Below, piece after piece: positions 17,781 to 26,360 of a DNA stretch of 64,000 nt. The first letter of the stretch is position 1. Each line of letters begins with the position of its first letter. The DNA is from Geobacter sp. UBA2189 (GTDB lineage: Bacteria; Desulfobacterota; Desulfuromonadia; Geobacterales; Pseudopelobacteraceae), in the NCBI GenBank assembly GCA_002328035.1, contig DCVL01000024.1, forward strand, positions 9,376-73,375. Direction: 5' to 3'. Under the pieces are notes generated by a model. It worked only from the letters and a program-made list of their open reading frames with translations, ran no database searches and had not been told where the DNA came from. The translations under genes were made by a program, and so were the position numbers.

Positions 17781-19436
17781 ATGAACGGTTCACCATTAAA
17801 GATAGTTGCGCTGGGCGGTCTGGGCGAAATAGGGATGAATTGCATGGTATATGAATGTGGTAACGATCTTGTCCTGGTGGATGCCGGCCTTATGTTTCCT
17901 GATGCCGATATGCCAGGCGTAGATTATGTTATTCCAGACTTTAGCTGGCTTAGGGAAAGGGCTGACAAGTTAAAGGGAATATTTCTAACCCATGCCCATG
18001 AAGATCATATAGGAGCCCTGCCTTTTCTGCTTCGAGAGTTTTCAGCCCCGATATATGCGACTGCTCTTACTCTGGGTATCCTTGAAGGAAAACTTCAGGA
18101 ACACAAGATTGACGCTGACCTTAACCCTGTACAGCCTCGTGATATAGTAACTGTAGGCTGCTTTGAGATTGAATTTATAAGGGTAGCTCATTCTGTAGTT
18201 GATGGCTGTGCCTTGGCTATCAGCACACCTGAAGGGGTAGTGATCCATACCGGAGATTTCAAGCTGGATCAAACCCCTGTTGATGGAGAGGTTACAGACC
18301 TTGCAACCTTTGCTAGATATGGCGACAAAGGGGTTTTGGCTCTTTTGTCCGACTCTACAAATGTGGAGCGGGAAGGCTACACTATATCTGAAAGGTATGT
18401 TGGCGAGGCTCTGGCTGATCTGTTCCCTAAATGTAAGGGAAGGATCATCGTTGCTGCATTTTCCAGCAATATCCATCGGGTGCAACAGGTGGCAGATGTT
18501 GCTGCCGCATCTGGTCGCAAGGTGCTTTTGAATGGCCGTTCAATGATTGCCAATGTAAGGATAGCGCGGCAGCTTGGTTATCTGAGTATCGATGATGACC
18601 TGCTGATGGATATAAAGGAATTGCCATATATCCCGCGTGAACAGGTTTGCATGATTACAACCGGCAGTCAGGGGGAGCCACTTTCGGCACTTTCACGCAT
18701 TGCAATGGATGATCACAAGCAGATCAAGCTTGAAAAGGGCGATACCGTCATCCTCTCCTCCCGGAATATCCCTGGGAATGAACGTACCATCTCTGAGCTT
18801 ATAAACCATCTTTACCGTCGTGGAGCTGACGTCTATCACGAAAAGGTCTCCGAGGTTCATGTCTCCGGCCATGCCAGCCAGGAAGAGCTTAAGCTGATGA
18901 TGAACATTACCAGACCCCGCTTTTTCCTCCCCATACATGGTGAATACCGGCATCTGGTGCTGCACAGAAGACTTGCCATGAAGGTTGGAATCCCTGAAGA
19001 ACGTTGTCTTATCGGTACAAACGGGGATCTATTCAGTTTTTACAACGAAACTGCCTTTATGGAGGAGACGGTCGAGACCGGAAGGGTGTTTGTTGATGGC
19101 AAAGGTGTCGGTGATGTTGGCGAGATAGTTCTTAAGGATCGGCGGCACCTTGCTGAAGACGGGATGGTTCTGGTTATCATCGGACTTAACAAGAGTACGG
19201 GAGAATTGATCTACGGACCTGAAATAGTATCACGCGGTTTTGTCTTTGAGGATGAGAGCCAGGCTTATCTTCAGACTGCCAAGGATATGGTAAGAGAAGC
19301 AGTTCAAGAGCTTAGTCTTGAGTTTCTATCTGATCGTGAAGAGCTGCGCCAGATTGTTCGTCAGACACTTAAAAGGTTTTTTAAGAAGAGCATTGAACGG
19401 AGACCAATGGTGCTGCCGGTGATCCTGGAGATGTAG
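17781..19436 (+). CDS. rnj: Ribonuclease J
   Basis: RNase J is a metallo-beta-lactamase-fold 5'-3' exonuclease and endonuclease of mRNA and rRNA. The 551-residue protein has ALGGLGEIGMNCMVYE at the N-terminus, the zinc site THAHEDHIGALP, a beta-CASP domain (SDSTNVEREGYT, FSSNIHRVQQVADVA) and the conserved HVSGHASQEELKLM and FFLPIHGEYRHL segments. The C-terminal domain matches the normal length of about 550. The start at 17781 has GAGG just upstream; the frame reaches further back inside the preceding gene, but that part does not match the family. Confidence 0.94.
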   Translation: MNGSPLKIVALGGLGEIGMNCMVYECGNDLVLVDAGLMFPDADMPGVDYVIPDFSWLRERADKLKGIFLTHAHEDHIGALPFLLREFSAPIYATALTLGILEGKLQEHKIDADLNPVQPRDIVTVGCFEIEFIRVAHSVVDGCALAISTPEGVVIHTGDFKLDQTPVDGEVTDLATFARYGDKGVLALLSDSTNVEREGYTISERYVGEALADLFPKCKGRIIVAAFSSNIHRVQQVADVAAASGRKVLLNGRSMIANVRIARQLGYLSIDDDLLMDIKELPYIPREQVCMITTGSQGEPLSALSRIAMDDHKQIKLEKGDTVILSSRNIPGNERTISELINHLYRRGADVYHEKVSEVHVSGHASQEELKLMMNITRPRFFLPIHGEYRHLVLHRRLAMKVGIPEERCLIGTNGDLFSFYNETAFMEETVETGRVFVDGKGVGDVGEIVLKDRRHLAEDGMVLVIIGLNKSTGELIYGPEIVSRGFVFEDESQAYLQTAKDMVREAVQELSLEFLSDREELRQIVRQTLKRFFKKSIERRPMVLPVILEM

Positions 19437-19522
19437 GACAAAAGGTTTTTGCCAGAAGGAATGAAACAGGTTGTTACGAACCGCCTTGCCACTGTTTAGC
19501 CCATCTGCTATTCTTCCCTGAT

Positions 19523-20278
19523 ATGAAGATAATTGTCCTCGGTAGCGGAACATCTACGGGTGTTCCTTTGGTTGGTTGCGGATGTCCTGTCTGCCGCTCA
19601 ACCGATCCGCATGATCGTCGTACAAGATCATCGCTTCTGATTTGCCACGACTCCCAAAAAATACTTATAGACTCAAGTACCGATCTTAGATACCAGATGT
19701 TGCGTGAAAGGATTGACCGTATTGATGCGGTACTTTTTACCCATGCGCATGCTGATCATGTAAATGGCATTGATGATCTTCGAGGATTTTACTTTCAGCA
19801 CCGCGAGATGATCCCATGTTATGCCTGCCCTCCAACCATAGAGAGATTATTGAAGGGGTTTGGCTATGTATTCCATCGTGATGATGGAGCAACTCACCCT
19901 CCTATTCTTGAGGCAAATACGATTGATGGTCCATTTGAGCTGTTCGGGCTCAGGATTATACCTGTGCCTCTTACGCATGGGGCGGGGGTTTCATGCGGTT
20001 TCCGGATTGGCAACTTTGCATATCTTACAGACTGCAGTAAAATTCCGGTTTCATCGCTTGCATTGTTGCAGGGAGTTGCTACAGTGATAATTGATGGATT
20101 ACGCTGGTCACCACATCCATATCACTTCAATATTGCAGGTGCAATTGAGGCTTTACACTCTTTGCATCCTGAAAGAATCATCTTGACTCATCTTACGCAT
20201 GAGCTGTTCCATTCTGAAGGGAAAAGACTTCCGGATGGTGTTGAATTCGCTTTTGATGGTATGAACTTTGAGTTGTAG
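19523..20278 (+). CDS. Metallo-beta-lactamase-fold hydrolase (PhnP/PqqB-like group)
   Basis: The 251-residue protein has an N-terminal GSGTSTGVPLVGCGCPVC segment, the cysteine-bearing start seen in PhnP-type phosphodiesterases, the zinc site FTHAHADHVNGIDDLR, and later metal ligands in LTDCSK and LTHLTHEL. PhnP itself hydrolyses cyclic phosphate diesters; the substrate here is unknown. It is the first gene of a tight four-gene run with an unknown 614-residue protein, a GAF/sigma-54 AAA+ protein and an NtrC-like regulator. From memory, family databases recognise a related conserved context in Geobacter-type genomes under the name GPMC system; I could not verify this. Confidence 0.85.
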   Translation: MKIIVLGSGTSTGVPLVGCGCPVCRSTDPHDRRTRSSLLICHDSQKILIDSSTDLRYQMLRERIDRIDAVLFTHAHADHVNGIDDLRGFYFQHREMIPCYACPPTIERLLKGFGYVFHRDDGATHPPILEANTIDGPFELFGLRIIPVPLTHGAGVSCGFRIGNFAYLTDCSKIPVSSLALLQGVATVIIDGLRWSPHPYHFNIAGAIEALHSLHPERIILTHLTHELFHSEGKRLPDGVEFAFDGMNFEL

Positions 20279-20288
20279 GAGGTTTTGA

Positions 20289-22133
20289 ATGCAGAAGGAT
20301 ATACGCCTCCACGGTCAACTGGCCAGCGGTATTGAATATTTTGTGCTGGTGGTAGGAACCGATGCCTATCAACGTTATTTCTTTAATATAGTTCAGGAAC
20401 AGGATGAGCTGAGGGTTTTTTCACCAGGTAACGAGCTCGTTATAGGCAAGCAGGGTGTAAGCTTTGAAGGAAATGGTGGGCATTTTTGCGAGTATATGTT
20501 TGGAGTGGAGCAGCCAACCACAGATCTTACAAAACCGGAAATTATCAATCGCCTTGTAATGAACGGAGTCTGCCTTGAAGAGGAAGGGGGTACGGTTCGT
20601 TTTAGCGAGAGAACGAGCGGCAATGAACTGTATGAAAGGATCTTTTTTGAAGGACACGCTGTATGCAACTACTTCTTCTTTATTCATTCCTCTCGTCTGC
20701 CAAACAAGCTGAAGGCGCAGCAGCAAGAGCTTGTCAGGCTGATAGGCAAGACCATAAAAAGAAGCCAGGCAGTTGGAGAAGAGCGTGACGATCTCCTTAT
20801 TGATGAGTTGTTCCCCCTCTTGCAAGACCCTTCCGCACAGATGTTTGTGGTTAAGCTGATAAACGCACATCACAAGGAATACCGCGACCTTTTCCGTTTA
20901 CTATATTTTCGCTCCAAAAAGATAGCTGATGAGGATTTTGCAAGACTGACCAACCTGGCGAACAGCTATCAGATTGATCGCTATCAGCAGGAGAGGATGC
21001 GTATTGATGTCATGTATCGTCATCCGCTCAACAGAAGGATTGTTGATGAATATCGCAGCATCCTGATCGCCTGCACTGCCCGGGGTGAGATTACGACACT
21101 CGAAAACGCCAGACTTAACAGACTTAAGGCTCTTTCTGTGCGTAACAAGATACCAGGCGCACTTTTTCATACCCTTGATGAGTTGCTCAAAAAAGGACGC
21201 AATCTCAAAGAGGCAGGCGAAGAGTCAGATTTCATCTCCAGAACCCGACAGATTCTGGAGGGATTCTTTCTCTGCCAGAATTCTATTGAAAGTGCTATTG
21301 ATCGTGAAGATATGCTGACACTTATAAAAGCAAAAAAATGGGCTATAACAGCTCGTGATCAGCATTTTGACCAACTGCTGCTTGACTTCAGCCGTGACTG
21401 CGATGAGAAGATCCGTGATGGGGCGGATCCATCTCTTCTTGAAGGGTTTTCATATCTTATAACCTATCTTGATCGTCTGGACAGCTCTCTTTCCCTTATA
21501 GGGCAGCTGGCTTTTATGGAAAATGTCAAGATTACCGAAGAAATCCTGCGGGGGCTTCTTGAACACTGGGTTGCCTTTGAAAATCTTGACAAAGGCTGTT
21601 TTGAAGAACTGTTCATAAATGAGCTGTTTCAGAATCCATATCTCGGGCGTTTTGGCAGGATGAAAATAGAGGTTTTGATAGAAGAACTTCACAAAATAAA
21701 GAACCAGGACGATGACATTGTTGAGAGCCTGCTGAAACGGCTTCTGGCAATTGACAAAGAAGAAAGACTCTTCCTTATGATACTTGAACTGGTTCGGCAC
21801 AGGGTCAGAAATTTCTATTCTAGTTATAGCACCAAGTCAGAACAGGATGCCCTGCGCCGTGAGGTTCTTGAAGAGCTTAAGGCCCGAAAGAAGGTAACGC
21901 TTGAACTGCCGGAACACCTGTTTCAGGAAACAGTAGCGACCATACAGAAGGAAGCGGTCTATCTGCAATCACTTTTGCCGACTATCATTGCCGAAAAAAA
22001 TCTGCCTCTACGTGAGGACTTTTTGAAAAATGCCGGTCTGGATCGATTTTATGTTGAAGAGCTGGAACGGGAGTACTACGAAGAAAATGGATTGGACATA
22101 GAAGGGTTGTATAAGATCAGGCAGGGCTTATAA
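20289..22133 (+). CDS. Conserved-looking 614-residue protein of unknown function
   Basis: I recognise no catalytic domain. The first 150 residues look beta-rich (GIEYFVLVVGTDAYQRYFF and GNELVIGKQGVSF). From about 150 to the end the protein is largely helical and highly charged, with Leu/Glu/Lys/Arg-rich segments such as VRLIGKTIKRSQAVGEERDD. There is no signal peptide or membrane segment. A strong AGGAGG site precedes the ATG, and the stop codon abuts the ATG of the next gene with no gap. The coupling suggests a scaffold or sensor that works with the sigma-54 activator downstream; that is inference. Confidence 0.8.
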   Translation: MQKDIRLHGQLASGIEYFVLVVGTDAYQRYFFNIVQEQDELRVFSPGNELVIGKQGVSFEGNGGHFCEYMFGVEQPTTDLTKPEIINRLVMNGVCLEEEGGTVRFSERTSGNELYERIFFEGHAVCNYFFFIHSSRLPNKLKAQQQELVRLIGKTIKRSQAVGEERDDLLIDELFPLLQDPSAQMFVVKLINAHHKEYRDLFRLLYFRSKKIADEDFARLTNLANSYQIDRYQQERMRIDVMYRHPLNRRIVDEYRSILIACTARGEITTLENARLNRLKALSVRNKIPGALFHTLDELLKKGRNLKEAGEESDFISRTRQILEGFFLCQNSIESAIDREDMLTLIKAKKWAITARDQHFDQLLLDFSRDCDEKIRDGADPSLLEGFSYLITYLDRLDSSLSLIGQLAFMENVKITEEILRGLLEHWVAFENLDKGCFEELFINELFQNPYLGRFGRMKIEVLIEELHKIKNQDDDIVESLLKRLLAIDKEERLFLMILELVRHRVRNFYSSYSTKSEQDALRREVLEELKARKKVTLELPEHLFQETVATIQKEAVYLQSLLPTIIAEKNLPLREDFLKNAGLDRFYVEELEREYYEENGLDIEGLYKIRQGL

Positions 22134-24944
22134 ATGGGAGAGCTGGAAAAACGCCTTAAAACCCTTAGCGGAAAGATTCTGGCTTACGGTAAGGAGAACC
22201 AGACTGAGCTTCTGTATGTGCTTGCTGAGGGGGTCAGGCTGATCTCAGGTATTGACCTTATCAGAATTTACCTTGAAGATCTCATCTCCGGAGCCCTTAC
22301 ATGTGCATTTGCCACTGGCTCCAGTCAAACAGAGATACAAGGGCTCTCTTTCCCGATAATAACAACGGATTCACTGGTATCAAGCGTCTTTGTCAGTCAG
22401 TACCCTACAGACTTCAGTAGCAAAAATTCTATATCTGATTCATTGGATCTCTCGGTTGCCGAGCGATTTGGAACAAAATCCGGTTATTTTATGCCTATGG
22501 TTAGCCGTGGGCGATCAATCGGGGTACTCTGCATAGACTCCGAAGATGCAGTTTTATCAATTTCTGGGGGGACAAAATCAAGGCTTGCGGAATTTGTCTC
22601 CCAGGTTACCGAGCGTCTTGATGAAGCCCGCAGTTATCACCAGCAGGTGCAGCTGGCAAGAAGACTTGAAGAATCAAAAAAACGCGAGGCAGCTTTGCAG
22701 ATGGTTTATTCGGCTGTGCGCCTTGTTGAAAAAGTAGCTCTTGCCTCGGTTTTAACTCCAATTGTTACAGAAGATGGAAAGCTTGTTCTTGAAGTTCTTG
22801 CAAGCCATGCTGAAGATCCCTCTCTCCAGATGCAGTATGATCGTCTTGGAACGATTCTGCTTGAGCCTGGAGCCTCCTTGATATCACGCTATGTTGATGA
22901 TCAGGCGGTTATTAGCGATGAACGCCTGTTGCAGCCGCTATTTATCGAAGATCTGACCCGTCATAACCTACAGAAGAGGGAGCTTACGGAGCAGATGTCT
23001 CTGCGTAGCCTTTACGTTGTCCCTCGCTTTAATCCCAGAAGCAGAAAAATTATCTGTCTTCTTAACTATTTCTGTAGGGAGGAACATCGATTTTCCGAAT
23101 TTGAAACTGGACTTTTGCAGAGCCATGCAGAGATGGTCGCCAGTGTGATCAGCGGAGTCGGTGGGCAGCACCTTGAGATCAGGGTTCTATCTGAGATTAC
23201 TTACCTTCTGAATCAGGGAGATGCTGCAATACAGCCTTTTCTGACAAAGGTTCTTGCAAAGGCAACAGAGCTTATCGGGGCAGACACCGGCAGTATTGCG
23301 GTTGTTGAGGAACGTAACGGTCAGCGGTGGCTGGTTGTTGAAGATGAAGAGGGAAACATAATAGGAGCCAAGAACAAGGAATGGCTTAAGCGTTACATCC
23401 CTCCTTTTCCGGTTGGCGGACAGGAGCTTGCCCCAGAGGAGCGGAGTCTTACAGGCTACGTTGCATGGTGCCAGAGGCCAAAGATAATTGGAAGTGTTGA
23501 TGAAGAGAGGAACGGAGAAGGTTTTCACCGTTCTATGAGCGATCTGCTGAAGAGCGAGATTGCTGTGCCGGTCATCTGCGATGGTGAAGTTATTGCTGTT
23601 ATCTGCCTTAATTCCTTGAGATACGGATATTTTACGGAAGAGCATCGCCGCATTCTTCAAATAATCGGTTCGCTTACTGCCCGTCACATATCTGATCTCC
23701 AGAGGATAGAGGGTCTACAGGGTGAGGTGCAACGCCTGACCACGGATGTCGGTTATAAAGATCCCCAGGTTTCGTCATACCGGCTGGGCAATATCATCGG
23801 TTTAAGCCCTACTTCGCAGGCGGTGGTTGACTTTATTAATATAGTTTCTGTTCCGCTCTTTAACCGGATTACCCTCTGGAGCAAGAATGTAACGCAGGAG
23901 GCAACTATTGGGCTTCCATCCATTCTTGTCACAGGGCCTACCGGTTCAGGCAAAGAGTTTTTCTTTAACAACCTGTATAATACCCTTAACTCTTATTACA
24001 GAAAGCAGCTTAATACACAGGGAGAACTTCCAGTTAAGAAGACAAATATTGCAGCCTACAGCGGAGAGCTTACCTATTCAGAGCTTTTTGGACACAAAAA
24101 GGGTGCTTTTACCGGCGCGACAAGCGATCGTCGTGGTATCCTTGAGGAGTGTATGGGAGGTGTTGTCTTTCTTGATGAAATTGGCGATGCGGATCCTAAA
24201 ACCCAGGTTCAACTTTTACGTTTTCTGGACAACGGAGGATTCATAAGGCTTGGAGATAATACTGAGCGTTACAGTAGGGTGTTGCTGGTTGCTGCCACAA
24301 ACAGGGATCTCCCCTCAGAGATCGCTACAGGCAGATTCAGGGAAGACCTCTACCACCGGCTTGCTGAACTTTCCATCAGGCTCCCTTCACTTAACGAGCG
24401 AAGAGAGGATATACCTGATCTGGCGGTTCACTTTCTGGGCAAGCTGTACCGAACCTATCGAGGCCAGGAAGACCCTGAAGAATCTCCTGTCCTGTCTGAT
24501 GATGCCAAGGCTGAACTTGTTGCCCATAAATATGAAGGAAACATCCGCGAACTTCGTTCAATACTTTTAAGGGCGATGTTTTTTAGAACCGGAAACATAA
24601 TCGGCGGTGAGGCAATAGTTCAGGCAATAAGGGGAGCCGGAATCGGCGCCGTGACCGGCATTTCTGATGCCAGAGAACTGTCGGGTCATCTGGCAGATAG
24701 CATAATCGAAAAAATAAGGCAGGGCGGCAATTTCTGGCAGGATGTATATGAACCATTTACACGCAATGATATTTCAAGGGATGTGGTAAGGCTTGTGCTT
24801 GAAAACAGCCGTGCATTGGCGGGACGTTCACTGCCAGGTGTAGCCCGCTATCTACAGGCGCTAAATGAAAAAATGAGCCCTGATGAAGAGCGTAAGATGT
24901 TATACAAATTCAAGAATTTCTTGTACAAAACAGTCAGAATTTGA
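22134..24944 (+). CDS. GAF-domain sigma-54 interaction AAA+ protein, no clear DNA-binding domain
   Basis: The 936-residue protein carries GAF-type sensory domains in its first 540 residues (at about 15-170, 195-345 and 350-525), then a bacterial-enhancer-binding-type AAA+ domain: Walker [11 protein letters not shown] near 600, the sigma-54-contacting loop GAFTGA near 658, Walker [12 protein letters not shown] near 680, and sensor/arginine-finger segments [11 protein letters not shown]. The C-terminal 110 residues show no obvious Fis-type helix-turn-helix. It may therefore act on sigma-54 holoenzyme without its own operator, or through the NtrC-like protein encoded 24 bases downstream. Start abuts the previous stop. 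Confidence 0.88.
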   Translation: MGELEKRLKTLSGKILAYGKENQTELLYVLAEGVRLISGIDLIRIYLEDLISGALTCAFATGSSQTEIQGLSFPIITTDSLVSSVFVSQYPTDFSSKNSISDSLDLSVAERFGTKSGYFMPMVSRGRSIGVLCIDSEDAVLSISGGTKSRLAEFVSQVTERLDEARSYHQQVQLARRLEESKKREAALQMVYSAVRLVEKVALASVLTPIVTEDGKLVLEVLASHAEDPSLQMQYDRLGTILLEPGASLISRYVDDQAVISDERLLQPLFIEDLTRHNLQKRELTEQMSLRSLYVVPRFNPRSRKIICLLNYFCREEHRFSEFETGLLQSHAEMVASVISGVGGQHLEIRVLSEITYLLNQGDAAIQPFLTKVLAKATELIGADTGSIAVVEERNGQRWLVVEDEEGNIIGAKNKEWLKRYIPPFPVGGQELAPEERSLTGYVAWCQRPKIIGSVDEERNGEGFHRSMSDLLKSEIAVPVICDGEVIAVICLNSLRYGYFTEEHRRILQIIGSLTARHISDLQRIEGLQGEVQRLTTDVGYKDPQVSSYRLGNIIGLSPTSQAVVDFINIVSVPLFNRITLWSKNVTQEATIGLPSILVTGPTGSGKEFFFNNLYNTLNSYYRKQLNTQGELPVKKTNIAAYSGELTYSELFGHKKGAFTGATSDRRGILEECMGGVVFLDEIGDADPKTQVQLLRFLDNGGFIRLGDNTERYSRVLLVAATNRDLPSEIATGRFREDLYHRLAELSIRLPSLNERREDIPDLAVHFLGKLYRTYRGQEDPEESPVLSDDAKAELVAHKYEGNIRELRSILLRAMFFRTGNIIGGEAIVQAIRGAGIGAVTGISDARELSGHLADSIIEKIRQGGNFWQDVYEPFTRNDISRDVVRLVLENSRALAGRSLPGVARYLQALNEKMSPDEERKMLYKFKNFLYKTVRI

Positions 24945-24968
24945 AATAAGCATGCCGGAGAGCTGCTA

Positions 24969-26351
24969 ATGAACGGAAGCATACTGATAGTTGATGATGA
25001 AAAGGGGCAACGCGAGATCCTTACCATGATCCTCCGTAAGGAAGGGTATGAGACCGTTGACCTCCCTGGAGGTCAGGAGGCTCTGGAATTACTCGCCAGG
25101 AAGGAATTTGACATCCTCCTGACGGACTTGAAGATGCAGGGGATGTCAGGGATGGATCTTATGGAGTATGTAATGGCCGATGATCCAGAGCAATGTGTAA
25201 TAATGATGACCGCACATGGCTCTGTTGATTCAGCAGTAGGTGCTATGAAGCGGGGTGCGTTTGATTACCTGGAAAAGCCGCTTGAGAGAGAAAACCTGCT
25301 AATTACGCTTAAGCGTGCTTTTGAGCGTGTCAAACTTGTAAGGGAAAATCGCGTTCTGCAGAAGCGAGTGGCTGAGATTGAAAGGGTCTCATCCATTATC
25401 GGAGAACATCCGAAGATGCAGGAGGTTTATCGTATAATAACAAAGATTGCGGCCACGGCTTCAACGGTTCTGATCTATGGGGAGTCAGGAACAGGAAAGG
25501 AGCTTGTCGCCAGGGCTATTCACGACCGATCGGCACGTAAGGAAATGCCGTTTATGGCTATTAACTGCGCAGCAATACCGGAAACGCTCATTGAAAGTGA
25601 GCTGTTCGGGCATGAGAAGGGAAGCTTTACCGGTGCAAGCGCAAAAGAGATAGGTATATTGGAGGCTGCTAACGGTGGCACCGTTTTTCTTGATGAAATT
25701 GGGGAAATGAATGTTTCCATGCAGGCAAAGTTGCTCCGTGCAATTCAGGAAAGGGAGATAAGGAGAGTTGGAGGCAGGATAAATATTTCTCTGGATGTAA
25801 GGATCGTATCAGCTACAAATAAAGAGTTGGAGCAGGAGATAAAGAAAGGGGTGTTCAGGGAGGATCTGTTCTACCGTTTGAACGTTATCAGGATCAATCT
25901 TCCCCCACTGCGTGAACGGGGGAGTGATATTGTAGCTCTTGCAAACTATTTTGTTGCCAAATACTGTAAAAACAGTGGCATTACAATTGAGGGTATTTCA
26001 AAACCTGCGCTGAAATTGTTGATGAATTATTCATGGCCAGGGAACGTTCGTCAACTTGAATCGGTCATTGAACGTTCAGTTCTTATGGCCGAGGGAACAA
26101 TCATACAGCCTGACGACCTGCCTACAGAGATCAGAACCATAGATGAACATTGTGGGGGTATTGTGCCTTTTGAACTGCCTCCGGACGGCATCAACTTTGA
26201 AGAGATGGAAAAAGCGCTTATCCTGAAAGCGATGGAACGTAGTGACTGGGTTATAGGAAAAGCGGCCAATATGCTTGGGCTTACCTATAAAACGCTGCAA
26301 TATCGTCTTGACAAGCATCGTATTGAAAAGCCTGAGAAGCGATCAAAATAA
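24969..26351 (+). CDS. Sigma-54-dependent response regulator, NtrC family
   Basis: The 460-residue protein has a receiver domain (acidic pocket DDE near 9-11, phosphoacceptor Asp in LLTDLKMQG near 53, Lys in YLEKPLE), a AAA+ domain with Walker A GESGTGKE near 171, GSFTGA near 217 in place of the commoner GAFTGA, and Walker B GGTVFLDEIGE. A C-terminal Fis-type helix-turn-helix (GKAANMLGLTYKTLQYRL) binds DNA. It is the last gene of the four-gene run; no cognate histidine kinase is next to it. It ends nine bases before a convergent gene, without an evident terminator. Confidence 0.93.
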   Translation: MNGSILIVDDEKGQREILTMILRKEGYETVDLPGGQEALELLARKEFDILLTDLKMQGMSGMDLMEYVMADDPEQCVIMMTAHGSVDSAVGAMKRGAFDYLEKPLERENLLITLKRAFERVKLVRENRVLQKRVAEIERVSSIIGEHPKMQEVYRIITKIAATASTVLIYGESGTGKELVARAIHDRSARKEMPFMAINCAAIPETLIESELFGHEKGSFTGASAKEIGILEAANGGTVFLDEIGEMNVSMQAKLLRAIQEREIRRVGGRINISLDVRIVSATNKELEQEIKKGVFREDLFYRLNVIRINLPPLRERGSDIVALANYFVAKYCKNSGITIEGISKPALKLLMNYSWPGNVRQLESVIERSVLMAEGTIIQPDDLPTEIRTIDEHCGGIVPFELPPDGINFEEMEKALILKAMERSDWVIGKAANMLGLTYKTLQYRLDKHRIEKPEKRSK

Positions 26352-26360
26352 GCGATTTAC

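Noticed and set aside
25620..25640. GSFTGA instead of GAFTGA as a sign of a dead sigma-54 activator
   Set aside because: The Ala-to-Ser variant occurs in functional members and the other AAA+ motifs are intact, so inactivity is not supported.
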